A stretch of DNA of 64,000 nucleotides from Nocardia anocheti (GCF_029675105.1 NZ_JAQQFV010000005.1:186001-250000), one strand, 5' to 3'; positions 27,109-35,964 are shown, counted from the stretch's first letter. A program made the numbers and translations. Notes: generated from the letters alone by a model not told the origin.

Positions 27109-28047
27109 TCAGGCCAGGTCGGGGTGGCTGCCCGGCCGGATCATGTCCGGCTCCAGGTAGACCGTGCCGGTATTCGGCGCCACCTGGTGGATCCGCTCGT
27201 CGGCGGCGTCGATGGCGGCGCCGACTTCGGCGATATCGAGCCCCGGCCGCAGGGCGATCTTGGCGTTGACCAGCACATCGCTGGGCCCGAGGTACTGGGT
27301 CTGCATCCGGATGACCCGCACGATCCTCGGGTCCGCGAGCAGCGCGGCGCGGATCGCCTCGTTCTCGGTGGCCGTCACGCCCTCACCGATGAGCAGGCTC
27401 TTGGTCTCGATGATCAGCACGATGGCATTGCAGCCCAGCAGCAGACCGATGCACAGGGTGCCCACGCCGTCCCACACCGGATTGTCGGTGAGCATCGTCA
27501 AGCCGACCCCGCACAGCGCGAACACCAGACCCAGCAGCGCGCCCGCGTCCTCGAGCAGCACCACCGGCAGTTCCGGATTGCGGGTGTGGCGGATGAAATG
27601 CCACCACGAGTGCTTGCCCTTGAGCGGGGCCGACTGTTTGCGCGCGGTCCGGAAACTGGCGCCCTCCAGCACCATCGACACCAGCAGGATCACGATCGCC
27701 ACCGTCGGCGATTCCAACTGCTCCGGGAAACGGATCTTGTGGATGGCCTCGTTCACCGCGAACAGGCAGCCCATGGTGAACAGCACCAGCGCCACCACGA
27801 ACGAATAGAAGTACCTGTTGCGCGAATACCCGAACGGGTGCAGCGCGTCGGCGGGCTGACCCGCCCGCTTGCGCCCCACCAGCAGCAGCGCCTCGTTGCC
27901 GGTGTCGGCCACCGAGTGCACCGCCTCGGCCAGCATCGACGACGAACCGGTGATGAACGCCCCGACGAACTTCGCGATCATGATCCCGGTGTTCGCCCCG
28001 AGCGCCGCGAGAATCGCGATCGCGCTGTCTTCGCCCTCGGCCGCCAT
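27109..28047 (-). CDS. Cation diffusion facilitator family transporter (copy 1)
   Basis: 312 aa from ATG 28047; a GTG 27 bases upstream would add 9 residues. About six membrane segments, with S-S-S-M-L-A-E-A-V-H-S-V-A-D-T in helix 2 (metal-site H and D), F-G-Y-S-R-N-R-Y-F-Y-S after it, E-D-A-G-A-L in helix 5, and a C-terminal cytoplasmic domain ending in Y-L-E-P-D-M. CDF proteins export divalent metals (Zn, Mn, Fe, Co) in exchange for protons. The metal is not deducible. It is clearly a paralogue of the next gene (28158-29072), with near-identical motifs throughout. Confidence 0.9.
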   Translation of the reverse strand: MAAEGEDSAIAILAALGANTGIMIAKFVGAFITGSSSMLAEAVHSVADTGNEALLLVGRKRAGQPADALHPFGYSRNRYFYSFVVALVLFTMGCLFAVNEAIHKIRFPEQLESPTVAIVILLVSMVLEGASFRTARKQSAPLKGKHSWWHFIRHTRNPELPVVLLEDAGALLGLVFALCGVGLTMLTDNPVWDGVGTLCIGLLLGCNAIVLIIETKSLLIGEGVTATENEAIRAALLADPRIVRVIRMQTQYLGPSDVLVNAKIALRPGLDIAEVGAAIDAADERIHQVAPNTGTVYLEPDMIRPGSHPDLA

Positions 28048-28114
28048 ACCCGGCGACGCTACCCGCCGACCCACGCCCGCCCGCCTACCTCAGGCGCTGT
28101 GTCGACCGATCGCA

Positions 28115-28137
28115 GTTCTCGGTTAAGGGCCGAGAAC
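28115..28137. repeat. GTTCTCGG hairpin between the two transporter genes
   Basis: GTTCTCGG (28115-28122) and CCGAGAAC (28130-28137) form an 8-bp stem with a 7-base loop in the 110-base gap between the two CDF genes. The same arm sequence recurs three times at 53380-53500. Read on the minus strand it lies just past the end of the upstream CDF gene, so it could also slow or end transcription. Confidence 0.5.
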
Positions 28138-28157
28138 CGCGGCGCCAGCCGCAAATG

Positions 28158-29072
28158 TCACTGCGTCCGGTAGAGGTCCGGCTCCAGGTAGATCAGGCGG
28201 GCGGTCGGGACCGCCGTGCGCACCCGCATCTCCGCCGCGTCGATCGCCTCGGCCACCCCGGCGATGTCCAGCCCCGGCGCGATCGCCACCTTGGCCGCCA
28301 CCAGCATCTCCTCCGGCCCCAGGTACTCCGACTTCAGGTGGATCACCGAGGTGATCAGCGTGCCGTCGACCAGGTTGTCGCGGATGGCGCGGTCCTGTTC
28401 CGGGGTGGCGCCCTCGCCGATGAGCAGGCTCTTCATCTCCACGATCAGCACGATCGCGATGAGGCCGAGCAGCACACCGATGGCCAGGGTGCCGATGCCG
28501 TCGTAGATGGGGTCGTCGGTGACCACGGTCAGGCCGACGGCGGCGAAGGCGATGACCAGACCGATCAGCGCGCCGGTGTCCTCGAGCAGCACCACCGGCA
28601 GCTCGGGACTGCGCGAGTTGCGGATGAACCGCCACCAGCTCGCGGAACCCTTGAGCGGCTTGGACTCCCGCACCGCGGTGAGGAAACTGAAGGTCTCCAG
28701 GCCGATCGCGATACCGAGGATGACGATCGCCACGATCGGCTGACTCAGTTCTTCGGGATGCTGGATCTTGTGGATGCCCTCGTAGATCGCGTACACCGAG
28801 CCGAGGGTGAACAGCACCAGCGCCACGACGAAGGAATAGAAGTACCGGTTGCGTCCGTAGCCGAACTGGTGCAGTTCGTCGGCGTCCTTGGCCGCGGCGC
28901 GCTGCCCGAACAGCAGCAGACCCTGGTTGGCCGTATCGGCCACCGAGTGCACCGCCTCGGCCATCATCGACGCCGATCCGGTGATCGCCGCGCCGACGAA
29001 CTTCGACACCGCGATCCCCGCGTTGGCCGTCAACGCGGCGATGATCGCCTTCTTACCACCACCAGCCGACAT
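28158..29072 (-). CDS. Cation diffusion facilitator family transporter (copy 2)
   Basis: 304 aa from ATG 29072, preceded by a GGAAGGGCGGAA ribosome site; an upstream in-frame ATG adds 10 residues. Same plan as copy 1: S-A-S-M-M-A-E-A-V-H-S-V-A-D-T, F-G-Y-G-R-N-R-Y-F-Y-S-F-V-V-A-L-V-L-F-T, E-D-T-G-A-L, and C-terminal Y-L-E-P-D-L. The pair look like a local gene duplication with later divergence, perhaps for different metals or as a heterodimer (inference). It is upstream of copy 1 on the same strand with a hairpin between them. Confidence 0.9.
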   Translation of the reverse strand: MSAGGGKKAIIAALTANAGIAVSKFVGAAITGSASMMAEAVHSVADTANQGLLLFGQRAAAKDADELHQFGYGRNRYFYSFVVALVLFTLGSVYAIYEGIHKIQHPEELSQPIVAIVILGIAIGLETFSFLTAVRESKPLKGSASWWRFIRNSRSPELPVVLLEDTGALIGLVIAFAAVGLTVVTDDPIYDGIGTLAIGVLLGLIAIVLIVEMKSLLIGEGATPEQDRAIRDNLVDGTLITSVIHLKSEYLGPEEMLVAAKVAIAPGLDIAGVAEAIDAAEMRVRTAVPTARLIYLEPDLYRTQ

Positions 29073-29153
29073 TTCCGCCCGCCCTTCCGCTCCGCTGAAC
29101 ACGTTCGTGCCCGCAACAGCCTAGGCGGCGCGCGGCGATCCGCGCGCTCCGGC

Positions 29154-30374
29154 TCAGTGGCCGGTGCCCACGCAGGCGTTGAACAGCTGGGCGGGTCCGC
29201 GCACCGCGCGAGCGCGGATGTCGGTGTCGGCGGCCGAGATCCAGGCCGCGCTGCCCCGCTCGACGGTGAGCGTGCGCCCGTTCTGGGAGAGTTCGACGGT
29301 GCCCGCGGTGCACAGCACGATGCCGGGACCGGCGTCGGCGAGCATCACCGCGTCACCGTCGGCGGGCAGATCGAAGCGGCACAGCGCGAATTCCGGTGCG
29401 GGCGTGCGATACCGCACCCCACCGTCGGGGCCCGGCTCCGGCTCGATCACCGGCAGGTCCACGGGCTCGAAATCCAGGACCCGCAGCAGTTCCGGCACGT
29501 CGACGTGCTTGGGGGTGAGTCCGCCGCGCAGCACATTGTCGGAGTTGGCCATGATCTCCACGCCGACCCCGCGCAGGTAGGCGTGCAGGTTCCCGGCGTC
29601 GAGGAACAGGCCCTGGCCGGGTTCGAGGGTGAGCCGGTTGAGCAGCAGCGCGGCCAGCACACCCGCGTCGCCGGGATATACCTCGGCCAGCTCCAGCGCC
29701 GTGCGCACCTCGGCCGCGAACGGTCGCGGACCCCGCACCGACAGATAGCGCACACAGCCCTCGAGCACCGCGGGCAGCAGCGTCGACAGCGCCGCGGCGG
29801 GCAGGGTGATCCAGGTGGTGAACAGGGTGCGCAGCCCGGCCGAATCGGGCTGGGCGGCGAGCAGTTCGGCGTAGACCGACAGGCCGGGCACGTCGAGCGC
29901 GCGCAGCAGGTCGACGGTGCGGCGCGGATCGCGGAACCCGGCCAGCGCCTCGAAGCGGTCCAGCGCGACGACCAGTTCCGGTTTGTGGCTGTCGTCGCGG
30001 TAGTTGCGCATGGGCGAGTCCAACGGCACGCCGGTGCGGTTCTCCCGCTCGAACCCGGCTTTGGCCTGCGCCGAGCTGGGGTGGGCCTGTAGCGACAGCG
30101 GTTCCTCGGCGGCCAGGATCTTCAGCAGGAACGGCAGCCGGGTGCCGAAGGTGTCCGCGGCCGGGCCGAGTTCGCGGATCGGGTCGGCCGAGACCACCTC
30201 GAGCAGCGAGTGCTTGCCGTCGACGGTCTTGACGTGGGCGGGGTCGGCCGGGTGCGCCCCGAACCAGAGTTCGGCCTCGGGATGGGCCGAGGGCACCGGG
30301 CGGCCGCACAGCTGAGCGAGCGCGGTGCGCGATCCCCAAGCGTAAGAACGCAGCGCACCAACGAGTTCCTGCAC
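29154..30374 (-). CDS. manA: Mannose-6-phosphate isomerase, class I
   Basis: 406 aa from GTG 30374, which overlaps the stop of the upstream gene. Cupin-type type I phosphomannose isomerase: L-S-L-Q-A-H-P-S near residue 100 with metal-binding Q and H, Y-R-D-D-S-H-K-P-E-L (the YRDxNHKPE signature, with S for N), and A-N-S-D-N-V-L-R-G-G-L-T-P-K-H-V-D near residue 275. It interconverts fructose-6-phosphate and mannose-6-phosphate and feeds pmmA and then manB toward GDP-mannose. Together with the next two genes upstream it matches mycobacterial Rv3255c-Rv3257c. Confidence 0.93.
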   Translation of the reverse strand: MQELVGALRSYAWGSRTALAQLCGRPVPSAHPEAELWFGAHPADPAHVKTVDGKHSLLEVVSADPIRELGPAADTFGTRLPFLLKILAAEEPLSLQAHPSSAQAKAGFERENRTGVPLDSPMRNYRDDSHKPELVVALDRFEALAGFRDPRRTVDLLRALDVPGLSVYAELLAAQPDSAGLRTLFTTWITLPAAALSTLLPAVLEGCVRYLSVRGPRPFAAEVRTALELAEVYPGDAGVLAALLLNRLTLEPGQGLFLDAGNLHAYLRGVGVEIMANSDNVLRGGLTPKHVDVPELLRVLDFEPVDLPVIEPEPGPDGGVRYRTPAPEFALCRFDLPADGDAVMLADAGPGIVLCTAGTVELSQNGRTLTVERGSAAWISAADTDIRARAVRGPAQLFNACVGTGH

Positions 30375-31597
30375 TAGTAGCGTCCCCCGTCGTGGAATCG
30401 GTCCGGGTCGGGCGCGGTCGCGCCGCGCGCCTCCAGGAGTCGGAGATAGGCCGCCGCCATGTCCAGGCGTAGTGCCAGCACGGCCAGCTGCTCGATCTCG
30501 CTGCCGTGCCCGCCGCCCGCCGCGGAGGTGGCCGCGGCGCTCTCCGGGGTCGGGGTCTTGCCGGGCTCGGCGAGATGGGACTGCAGCACGTCGACATCGG
30601 CGTGCACCAGATCAGCGTCGACCAGGCCAGCGCCAGCGCCGTCGAAGACCGCCAGTTTGCGGCGCGCGGCGGCCTGGTCGGGGTGCACGCTCAGCGCGAG
30701 GACGCGCACCCGGTCGACCGGGGCGGGTCCGTCGAGTTCCTCGTCGTGGAACAGCGGATCGAAGCCGGGCGCGGTGCTGCCCGCGGCCTCGGTGAGCCTG
30801 CCGATCGAGGCGACGGCGTCGGCCAGGTCGGCGGCCGCGGCCAGTGTGCCCGCCGACTGCAACAGCACCTCGGCGCCGTGCCCGGCCAGCTCGACGGCGG
30901 CGGGGGAGTCACCGGCCAGCACGACGCCGACCCCGTGCATCCGCGCGGCCAGCGTCTTGGCCGGATTGTGGAAGACCTCGTTGTGCGGGCCGTCGCGCAG
31001 CGCCTCGGCGTCGAGCATGTCGGCCAGTTCGGTGAGATCGGGCGTGGCGGGCACGCTGCGTTGGGCGTCGACGGCGCGCAGCACCGCGATGCCGATCGCG
31101 AGGAAACGCAGCAGGCGGTTGTGACCGAGCACCGGAACCCGCGGTTCCAGCACGATCGCGCGACCGGCGGCGACCGCGCGCAGCGGTCCCTCGTTGGGCG
31201 CGGCCACGATCACCTCGGCGCTGCGGCGCAGGGCGCGGTCCACGGCGTCGATCAGACGCGGGTCGCCCGCGTCGTCACCCGCGACGAGCACCACGTCGAG
31301 CGGACCCACCCAGGGCGGCAGCGCGGTGACCGACACGATCGGCAGCCCGGCCCGGTCGCCCAGGGTGGCCACCAGCAGGCCAGCGGCCCTGGCGGCCCGG
31401 CCCGACCCGGTGACCAGCACCAGGCTGCGCGGACGCAGATCGGCCAGGCGTTCGGTGAGCGCGGTCTCGGCGACCGCGGCCGCCGTCGCCCGCACCTGGG
31501 CGCCGCCCGAGGCCGCCGAGCGCAGGGCACCGCCGGTGTCGGCCGCCTCCAGCGATGCGGCATCGTCGAGGTCGAATACCGGTGTTCCAGCGATCAT
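30374..31597 (-). CDS. TobH/SIS-domain-like protein (phosphosugar isomerase-like)
   Basis: 407 aa from ATG 31597, 11 bases after GGGGAGG. It resembles the actinobacterial TobH / bifunctional phosphoglucose-phosphomannose isomerase-like family (Rv3256c at this position). A sugar-isomerase-like (SIS) beta strand S-L-V-L-V-T-G-S-G-R-A-A-R-A-A-G lies near residue 65 and V-V-L-V-A-G-D-D-A-G-D-P further on. Known catalytic residues of true isomerases are not obvious. Its position between pmmA and manA, overlapping manA by one base, argues for a role in mannose metabolism; the activity is unproven. Confidence 0.75.
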   Translation of the reverse strand: MIAGTPVFDLDDAASLEAADTGGALRSAASGGAQVRATAAAVAETALTERLADLRPRSLVLVTGSGRAARAAGLLVATLGDRAGLPIVSVTALPPWVGPLDVVLVAGDDAGDPRLIDAVDRALRRSAEVIVAAPNEGPLRAVAAGRAIVLEPRVPVLGHNRLLRFLAIGIAVLRAVDAQRSVPATPDLTELADMLDAEALRDGPHNEVFHNPAKTLAARMHGVGVVLAGDSPAAVELAGHGAEVLLQSAGTLAAAADLADAVASIGRLTEAAGSTAPGFDPLFHDEELDGPAPVDRVRVLALSVHPDQAAARRKLAVFDGAGAGLVDADLVHADVDVLQSHLAEPGKTPTPESAAATSAAGGGHGSEIEQLAVLALRLDMAAAYLRLLEARGATAPDPDRFHDGGRY

Positions 31598-31725
31598 CGC
31601 CGAGTCCACCTCCCCTCATCGCACCGTGTCGTCTGTGATTCCACTATTCCAGTCAGGCGCGGACGATGGTGAGATTCCCGGGACCGACCATGCGATTCCA
31701 CCTGCACTGGTTTCATCTTCCCGCA

Positions 31726-33105
31726 TCAAGCGCGGACGATGCCCAGGATCTCGGTCACGATGGCGTTTACTTCGGCCTGCGATCCGGCCTCGACATTGAG
31801 CCGCAGCAGCGGTTCGGTGTTCGACGCGCGCAGATTGAACCAGGCGTGCCCGCCCAGGTCGACGGTCACGCCGTCGAGCCGGTCCACCGATTCGGTGCGG
31901 TCGGCGAAGGCGGCCAGCACGGCCTCGGTGCGCTCAGCGGCGTCGGCGACGGTGGAGTTGATCTCCCCGGAGGCCGCGTAGACGTCGTAGGCGGCCATCA
32001 GCTCCGAGACCGGACGCTGCCCCTCGCCGAGGGCGGCCAACACGTGCAGCGCGGCCAGCATGCCCGAGTCGGCACCCCAGAAGTCGCGGAAGTAGTAGTG
32101 CGCGGAGTGCTCACCGCCGAAGACCGCGCCGGTGGCCGCCATCTCCTGCTTGATGAACGAGTGTCCGACGCGGGTGCGCACCGGCTTGCCGCCCAGTTCC
32201 TCGACCAGCTCGGGCACCGCGCGCGAGGTGATCAGATTGTGGATGACGGTGGCGCCGGGCTCCTTGGCCAGCTCGCGCTGGGCCACCAGCGCGGTGATCG
32301 CCGAGGGCGAGACCGGCTCGCCGCGCTCGTCGACCACGAAGCAGCGGTCGGCGTCGCCGTCGAAGGCCAGGCCGATGTCGGCGCCGCTGCTGCGCACCAG
32401 CGCCTGCAGGTCGACGAGGTTCTTCGGGTCGAGGGGGTTGGCCTCGTGGTTGGGGAAGGAACCGTCGAGCTCGAAGTACAGCGGCACGATGGTGACCGGG
32501 CCCAGGGTGCCCAGCACGGCCGGGACGGTGTGGCCGCCCATGCCGTTGCCCGCGTCCACGGCGATGGTCAGCGGGCGGATGTCGTCGAGATCGACCAGTT
32601 CGCGCAGGAAGCTCGCGTAGTCGGCCAGCAGATCGGTGCTGGTGGCGGTGCCGGGGGCGCCGTCGTAGGCGGGCACGCCCGCGACGACCTCGGCGGCGAT
32701 GGTGGCCAGCCCGGTGTCCTGACCCACCGGCAGCGCGTTGGCGCGGCACAGCTTGATGCCGTTGTAGCGGGCCGGGTTGTGACTGGCGGTGAACATCGCG
32801 CCGGGACAGCCGAGCTTGCCGGAGGCGAAGTAGAGCTGGTCGGTGGAGGCCAGGCCGATGTGCACCACATCCAGGCCCTGGGCCAGCACGCCGTCGGCGA
32901 AGGCCCGCGACAGCTCCGGCGACGACTCGCGCATGTCGTGACCGATCACGATCCGGGTGGCGCCCTCGGCGCGCATCAGCCGGGCGAACGAGGCGCCCAC
33001 ATCGGCGACGAACTCCGCGTCGATCTGTTCGCCCACCACCCCGCGGACGTCATAAGCCTTGATCACGGCGTTCACGAGTTCGCCAGAGCGCGCGACAGTC
33101 GTCAT
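31726..33105 (-). CDS. pmmA: Phosphomannomutase/phosphoglucomutase
   Basis: 459 aa from ATG 33105. Alpha-D-phosphohexomutase with K-A-Y-D-V-R-G at the start, the active-site serine loop F-T-A-S-H-N-P-A-R-Y-N-G, metal loop D-G-D-A-D-R-C, substrate loop G-G-E-H-S-A-H-Y-Y-F-R-D and the phosphate-binding R-x-S-N-T-E-P near the C-terminus. It converts mannose-6-phosphate to mannose-1-phosphate between ManA and ManB. The mycobacterial orthologue is Rv3257c (pmmA, also called manB). A short near-copy of its last 16 bases lies 73 bases downstream. Confidence 0.93.
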   Translation of the reverse strand: MTTVARSGELVNAVIKAYDVRGVVGEQIDAEFVADVGASFARLMRAEGATRIVIGHDMRESSPELSRAFADGVLAQGLDVVHIGLASTDQLYFASGKLGCPGAMFTASHNPARYNGIKLCRANALPVGQDTGLATIAAEVVAGVPAYDGAPGTATSTDLLADYASFLRELVDLDDIRPLTIAVDAGNGMGGHTVPAVLGTLGPVTIVPLYFELDGSFPNHEANPLDPKNLVDLQALVRSSGADIGLAFDGDADRCFVVDERGEPVSPSAITALVAQRELAKEPGATVIHNLITSRAVPELVEELGGKPVRTRVGHSFIKQEMAATGAVFGGEHSAHYYFRDFWGADSGMLAALHVLAALGEGQRPVSELMAAYDVYAASGEINSTVADAAERTEAVLAAFADRTESVDRLDGVTVDLGGHAWFNLRASNTEPLLRLNVEAGSQAEVNAIVTEILGIVRA

Positions 33106-33180
33106 GACACCTACCCTAAACGGCGCAGTGACCTGATAGTGACCAGGCACCCACCCGAGCGCATTTCGCGCGAGCCCGGC

Positions 33181-33549
33181 CTACGGATCGGGCAGGACGC
33201 GTAGATGCCCGCGGCGGCCGGTGCGGCCCGTGCGCGGGGGTGACGACTCGGCGTAGCCCGGCTGGTCCGGGTCGGCGGGGCGGCGGCGTAGGCCCGCCTC
33301 GCGGACGGCCTCGGCCAGGGCGGTGAGATCGTCGTCGTCGGGGGAGCTCGAGGAGAAGCCGCCTTCGTGGCGCACCAGTTCCCAGCCCTTGGGGGCGGTG
33401 ATGCGGCAGGCGTGGGTTTCGCACAGATCCCAGGAGTGCGGTTCGGCGACGGTGGCCAGCGGTCCGACGACGGCGGTCGAGTCGGAGTACACATACGTCA
33501 GCGTCGCTACAGCCGGGTTCTTGCAGCCGGGTCGGCAGCAACGACGCAT
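33181..33549 (-). CDS. DUF3499 family protein
   Basis: 122 aa from ATG 33549. An actinobacteria-specific small protein (Rv3258c-like) with likely zinc ligands: M-R-R-C-C-R-P-G-C at the start and W-D-L-C-E-T-H-A-C in the middle. A conserved A-x-x-T-L-T-Y-V-Y-x-D-S segment separates them. The C-terminal third is acidic then Arg-rich and probably disordered. Function unknown. It sits between a zincin-like gene and pmmA, the same neighbours as in mycobacteria. A GTG 9 bases upstream is an alternative start. Confidence 0.85.
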   Translation of the reverse strand: MRRCCRPGCKNPAVATLTYVYSDSTAVVGPLATVAEPHSWDLCETHACRITAPKGWELVRHEGGFSSSSPDDDDLTALAEAVREAGLRRRPADPDQPGYAESSPPRTGRTGRRGHLRVLPDP

Positions 33550-33607
33550 GGGGATCACGATGTCGAGGTTAACCCTCCGGCTCGCAAAAGGGGATACGGA
33601 CACGCCC

Positions 33608-34090
33608 TCATTCGGGTTCCGGATCGATCAGATCGGGGTCCACACCGAGGTAGGTGGCGATCTGTTGGACGAGCACCTCGCGCAGCAGTTCGACCAGATC
33701 GTCGGGGTCGGCCGCGCGCAGTTCGAGCGGTTTGCGGAACAGCACCACCCTGGCGCGGGTGGCCGCGCCGTGCCGGTCGACACCGGCGGGAATCAGCCGC
33801 GACAGCGGCACCGGGCCGTCGGCGACCACCTCGTCCGGCCAGGTGACCGAATCAGGGTGCAGCGGGCGGATTTTCGGAACATCGTCGACGGCGATGTCGA
33901 GTTTGGTGAGCCGGTCGTGCCAGCGGGTGTCCAGCGGTGCGAAGGCCTCGAGCACCAGCCGGTCGAACTTCTGCCCCCTGGTGCGCCAGGCCGGTACCGT
34001 CGGCGGGAGCATGGGGCCTCGGACACCACGGCCGCGGCGGGTCACCGATCGTGCGGTGGGCGCCGGGAAATGACGCCGGGAGCGTGCCAT
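33608..34090 (-). CDS. Zincin-like metallopeptidase family protein, probably inactive
   Basis: 160 aa. It resembles the metallopeptidase family found beside whiB2 and DUF3499 in mycobacteria (Rv3259). The N-terminus is Arg-rich; the core has F-D-R-L-V-L-E-A-F-A-P-L-D and V-V-L-F-R-K-P-L-E-L. In active members a helix near the C-terminus carries HExxH; here it reads V-L-V-Q-Q-I-A-T-Y-L, with no His and no Glu at the metal positions. Proteolysis is therefore unlikely, and a structural or regulatory role is more plausible (inference). Confidence 0.78.
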   Translation of the reverse strand: MARSRRHFPAPTARSVTRRGRGVRGPMLPPTVPAWRTRGQKFDRLVLEAFAPLDTRWHDRLTKLDIAVDDVPKIRPLHPDSVTWPDEVVADGPVPLSRLIPAGVDRHGAATRARVVLFRKPLELRAADPDDLVELLREVLVQQIATYLGVDPDLIDPEPE

Positions 34091-34243
34091 CGTCTTCTCC
34101 GCCTCTCTCGCGTGTACTGGGTGGTACCCGCGTCGGCGCCGAAGACCTGCGACGCGACTACTGGGCGTTCGCCCGGAGACACCGACGTACTGCGCCTGCG
34201 TGTGCTCCGGGCCAGGCCTCAGAGTCTACTTTCGAACTATTCT

Positions 34244-34621
34244 CTAACCGATTCCGCGCTTCAGCCTGCGGCGCTCTCGTTCCGAGAGACCTCCCCAGAT
34301 GCCGAAGCGTTCGTCGTGCGCCAGTGCGTATTCCAGGCACTGGTCACGTACTTCACAGCCCATGCAGATGCGCTTGGCCTCACGCGTCGAGCCGCCCTTC
34401 TCGGGGAAGAACGCCTCGGGATCGGTCTGAGCGCACAACGCGCGTTCCTGCCACTGCTCTTCGATGGATTCGAACATCTCGTCGAAGCCCGTCACGACCA
34501 GACTCAGCCGGGGCGCCGCGACTTCGGTGACCACGTCCGGTTCCTGCCAGCTCACCTCGGCGCAGACAGCATGAGCTGCGCCTGCTGTGGAATCGGTCGG
34601 CGAGACCATATCTTCGGTCAT
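34244..34621 (-). CDS. whiB2: WhiB family Fe-S transcription factor (WhiB2-type)
   Basis: 125 aa, ATG 34621 after GAGGAGG. Four Fe-S cluster cysteines, C63, C86, C89 and C95, in the C-x(22)-C-x2-C-x5-C pattern; the turn motif G-I-W-G-G at 107-111; and a basic DNA-contact tail E-R-E-R-R-R-L-K-R. WhiB2/WhmD controls septation and division in mycobacteria and partners with the primary sigma factor. Its place between the zincin/DUF3499 genes and divergent fbiA is the conserved Rv3260c position. The long intergenic region and a palindromic hairpin upstream suggest complex regulation. Confidence 0.92.
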   Translation of the reverse strand: MTEDMVSPTDSTAGAAHAVCAEVSWQEPDVVTEVAAPRLSLVVTGFDEMFESIEEQWQERALCAQTDPEAFFPEKGGSTREAKRICMGCEVRDQCLEYALAHDERFGIWGGLSERERRRLKRGIG

Positions 34622-34977
34622 CGTTCCGCCTCCTCACTATGTGTTAGCGCAGAATGATTCTTTCCGTCGGAGGGATTCGAATCCCGACGGCACAACACCG
34701 CGACGTCGTCTCGCGGGCTTCCCCGAACCTGTCCTCCGGCGAGCCAACACCCTCTCGCAAACGCCCCCGCGCTATGCCTTCTCGCGGTGACCGGAATGAC
34801 ATGTCTGTGATTAGACACGCCGCACTTACGCGTGGTCAACCCGCCGTCACCCTTCCGTTACACTCCGGACCCGCCTTTCGTGTTGATCTTGTTATGTGCT
34901 GTGGCAAATGACCAGCAACTTCCCTCTTCCTCGGCGCCGGAGCACCCCCGTGTCACCACTCACTAGGCTGTGATCTC
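34622..34977. promoter_or_regulatory. Divergent whiB2/fbiA intergenic region with palindromic hairpin
   Basis: 356 bases without a gene. A stem CCGTCGG/CCGACGG (34664-34670 and 34684-34690) encloses the 14-base palindrome GGGATTCGAATCCC (34672-34685). It lies 43-69 bases upstream of whiB2 on the minus strand, in its promoter or leader. The half toward fbiA is AT-richer (GTGATTAGACACG, CTTTCGTGTTGATCTTG) and probably holds the fbiA promoter. The TTCGAAT core looks like a tRNA T-loop, but no cloverleaf fits. Confidence 0.5.
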
Positions 34978-35964
34978 GTGACTGCACAACACACGGTGCG
35001 CGAGCCCGAGATCGTCGTTCTGGTCGGCGGCGTCGGCGGTGCCCGGTTCCTCCAGGGCGTCCGGCGACTGCTGCCCGACGCCGACATCTCGGCGATCGTC
35101 AATGTCGGTGACGACGTGTGGATGCACGGCCTGCGGATCTGTCCCGACCTCGATACCTGCATGTACACCCTCGGTGGTGGCATCGATCCCGAGCGTGGCT
35201 GGGGCCACGCGAACGAGACCTGGCACGCCAAGGAGGAGTTGGCCAAGTACAACGCCCAGCCCGATTGGTTCGGTCTGGGCGATCGCGACATCGCCACCCA
35301 TCTCATCCGCACCGAGATGCTGCGCGCCGGATACCCGCTGTCCGCGGTCACCGAGGCGCTGTGCAACCGCTGGCAGCCGGGCGTGAAGCTCATCCCGGCC
35401 ACCGACGATCGGTGCGAAACCCACGTCGTCGTCAGCGATCCCGACAACTCCGGCGAACGTCGCGCGATCCACTTCCAGGAGTGGTGGGTGCGCTACCGCG
35501 CGGCGCTGCCGAGTCATGGTTTTGCCTCGATCGGTGCCGAACAAGCCTCTCCGGCACCGAATGTGACCGAAATCATAGCCTCCGCCGACGCGGTGTTGCT
35601 GGCCCCCTCCAACCCCGTCGTGAGCATCGGCGCGATCCTCGCGGTGCCCGGTATCCGGGGCGCGCTGCGCACCACCGAGGCCAAGGTCGTTGGCCTGGCG
35701 CCGGTGATCGACGGAAAGCCGTTGCGCGGCATGGCCGACCAGTGTCTGTCGGTGATCGGCGTGGAATCCACCGCCGAGGGCATCGGCCGCCACTACGGCG
35801 CCCGCTCGGCCACCGGCATCCTCGACGGCTGGCTGGTGCACTCCACCGACACCGCCGACGTGCCCGGGGTGGAGGTGCGCAGCGTGCCGCTGCTGATGAG
35901 CGATCCCGACGCGACGGCCGAAATGGCCCGCGCCGCACTGGAACTGGCGGGAGTGAAGGTATGA
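34978..35964 (+). CDS. fbiA: 2-phospho-L-lactate transferase (F420 biosynthesis)
   Basis: 328 aa from GTG 34978. CofD/FbiA family: [15 protein letters not shown] near the start, [31 protein letters not shown], and [12 protein letters not shown]. It transfers a phospholactate or phosphoenolpyruvate-derived group to the deazaflavin Fo, giving F420-0 (dehydro form in actinobacteria). The stop overlaps fbiB by 4 bases. The gene beside whiB2 is in the conserved mycobacterial arrangement (Rv3261). Confidence 0.95.
   Translation: MTAQHTVREPEIVVLVGGVGGARFLQGVRRLLPDADISAIVNVGDDVWMHGLRICPDLDTCMYTLGGGIDPERGWGHANETWHAKEELAKYNAQPDWFGLGDRDIATHLIRTEMLRAGYPLSAVTEALCNRWQPGVKLIPATDDRCETHVVVSDPDNSGERRAIHFQEWWVRYRAALPSHGFASIGAEQASPAPNVTEIIASADAVLLAPSNPVVSIGAILAVPGIRGALRTTEAKVVGLAPVIDGKPLRGMADQCLSVIGVESTAEGIGRHYGARSATGILDGWLVHSTDTADVPGVEVRSVPLLMSDPDATAEMARAALELAGVKV

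Noticed and set aside
34655..34700. Possible tRNA gene, because of GGGATTCGAATCCC resembling a T-arm
   Set aside because: With TTCGAAT as the 7-base loop the stem has an A-C mismatch on both strands, and no matching acceptor, D-arm or anticodon arm is found at 75-90 bases on either side.
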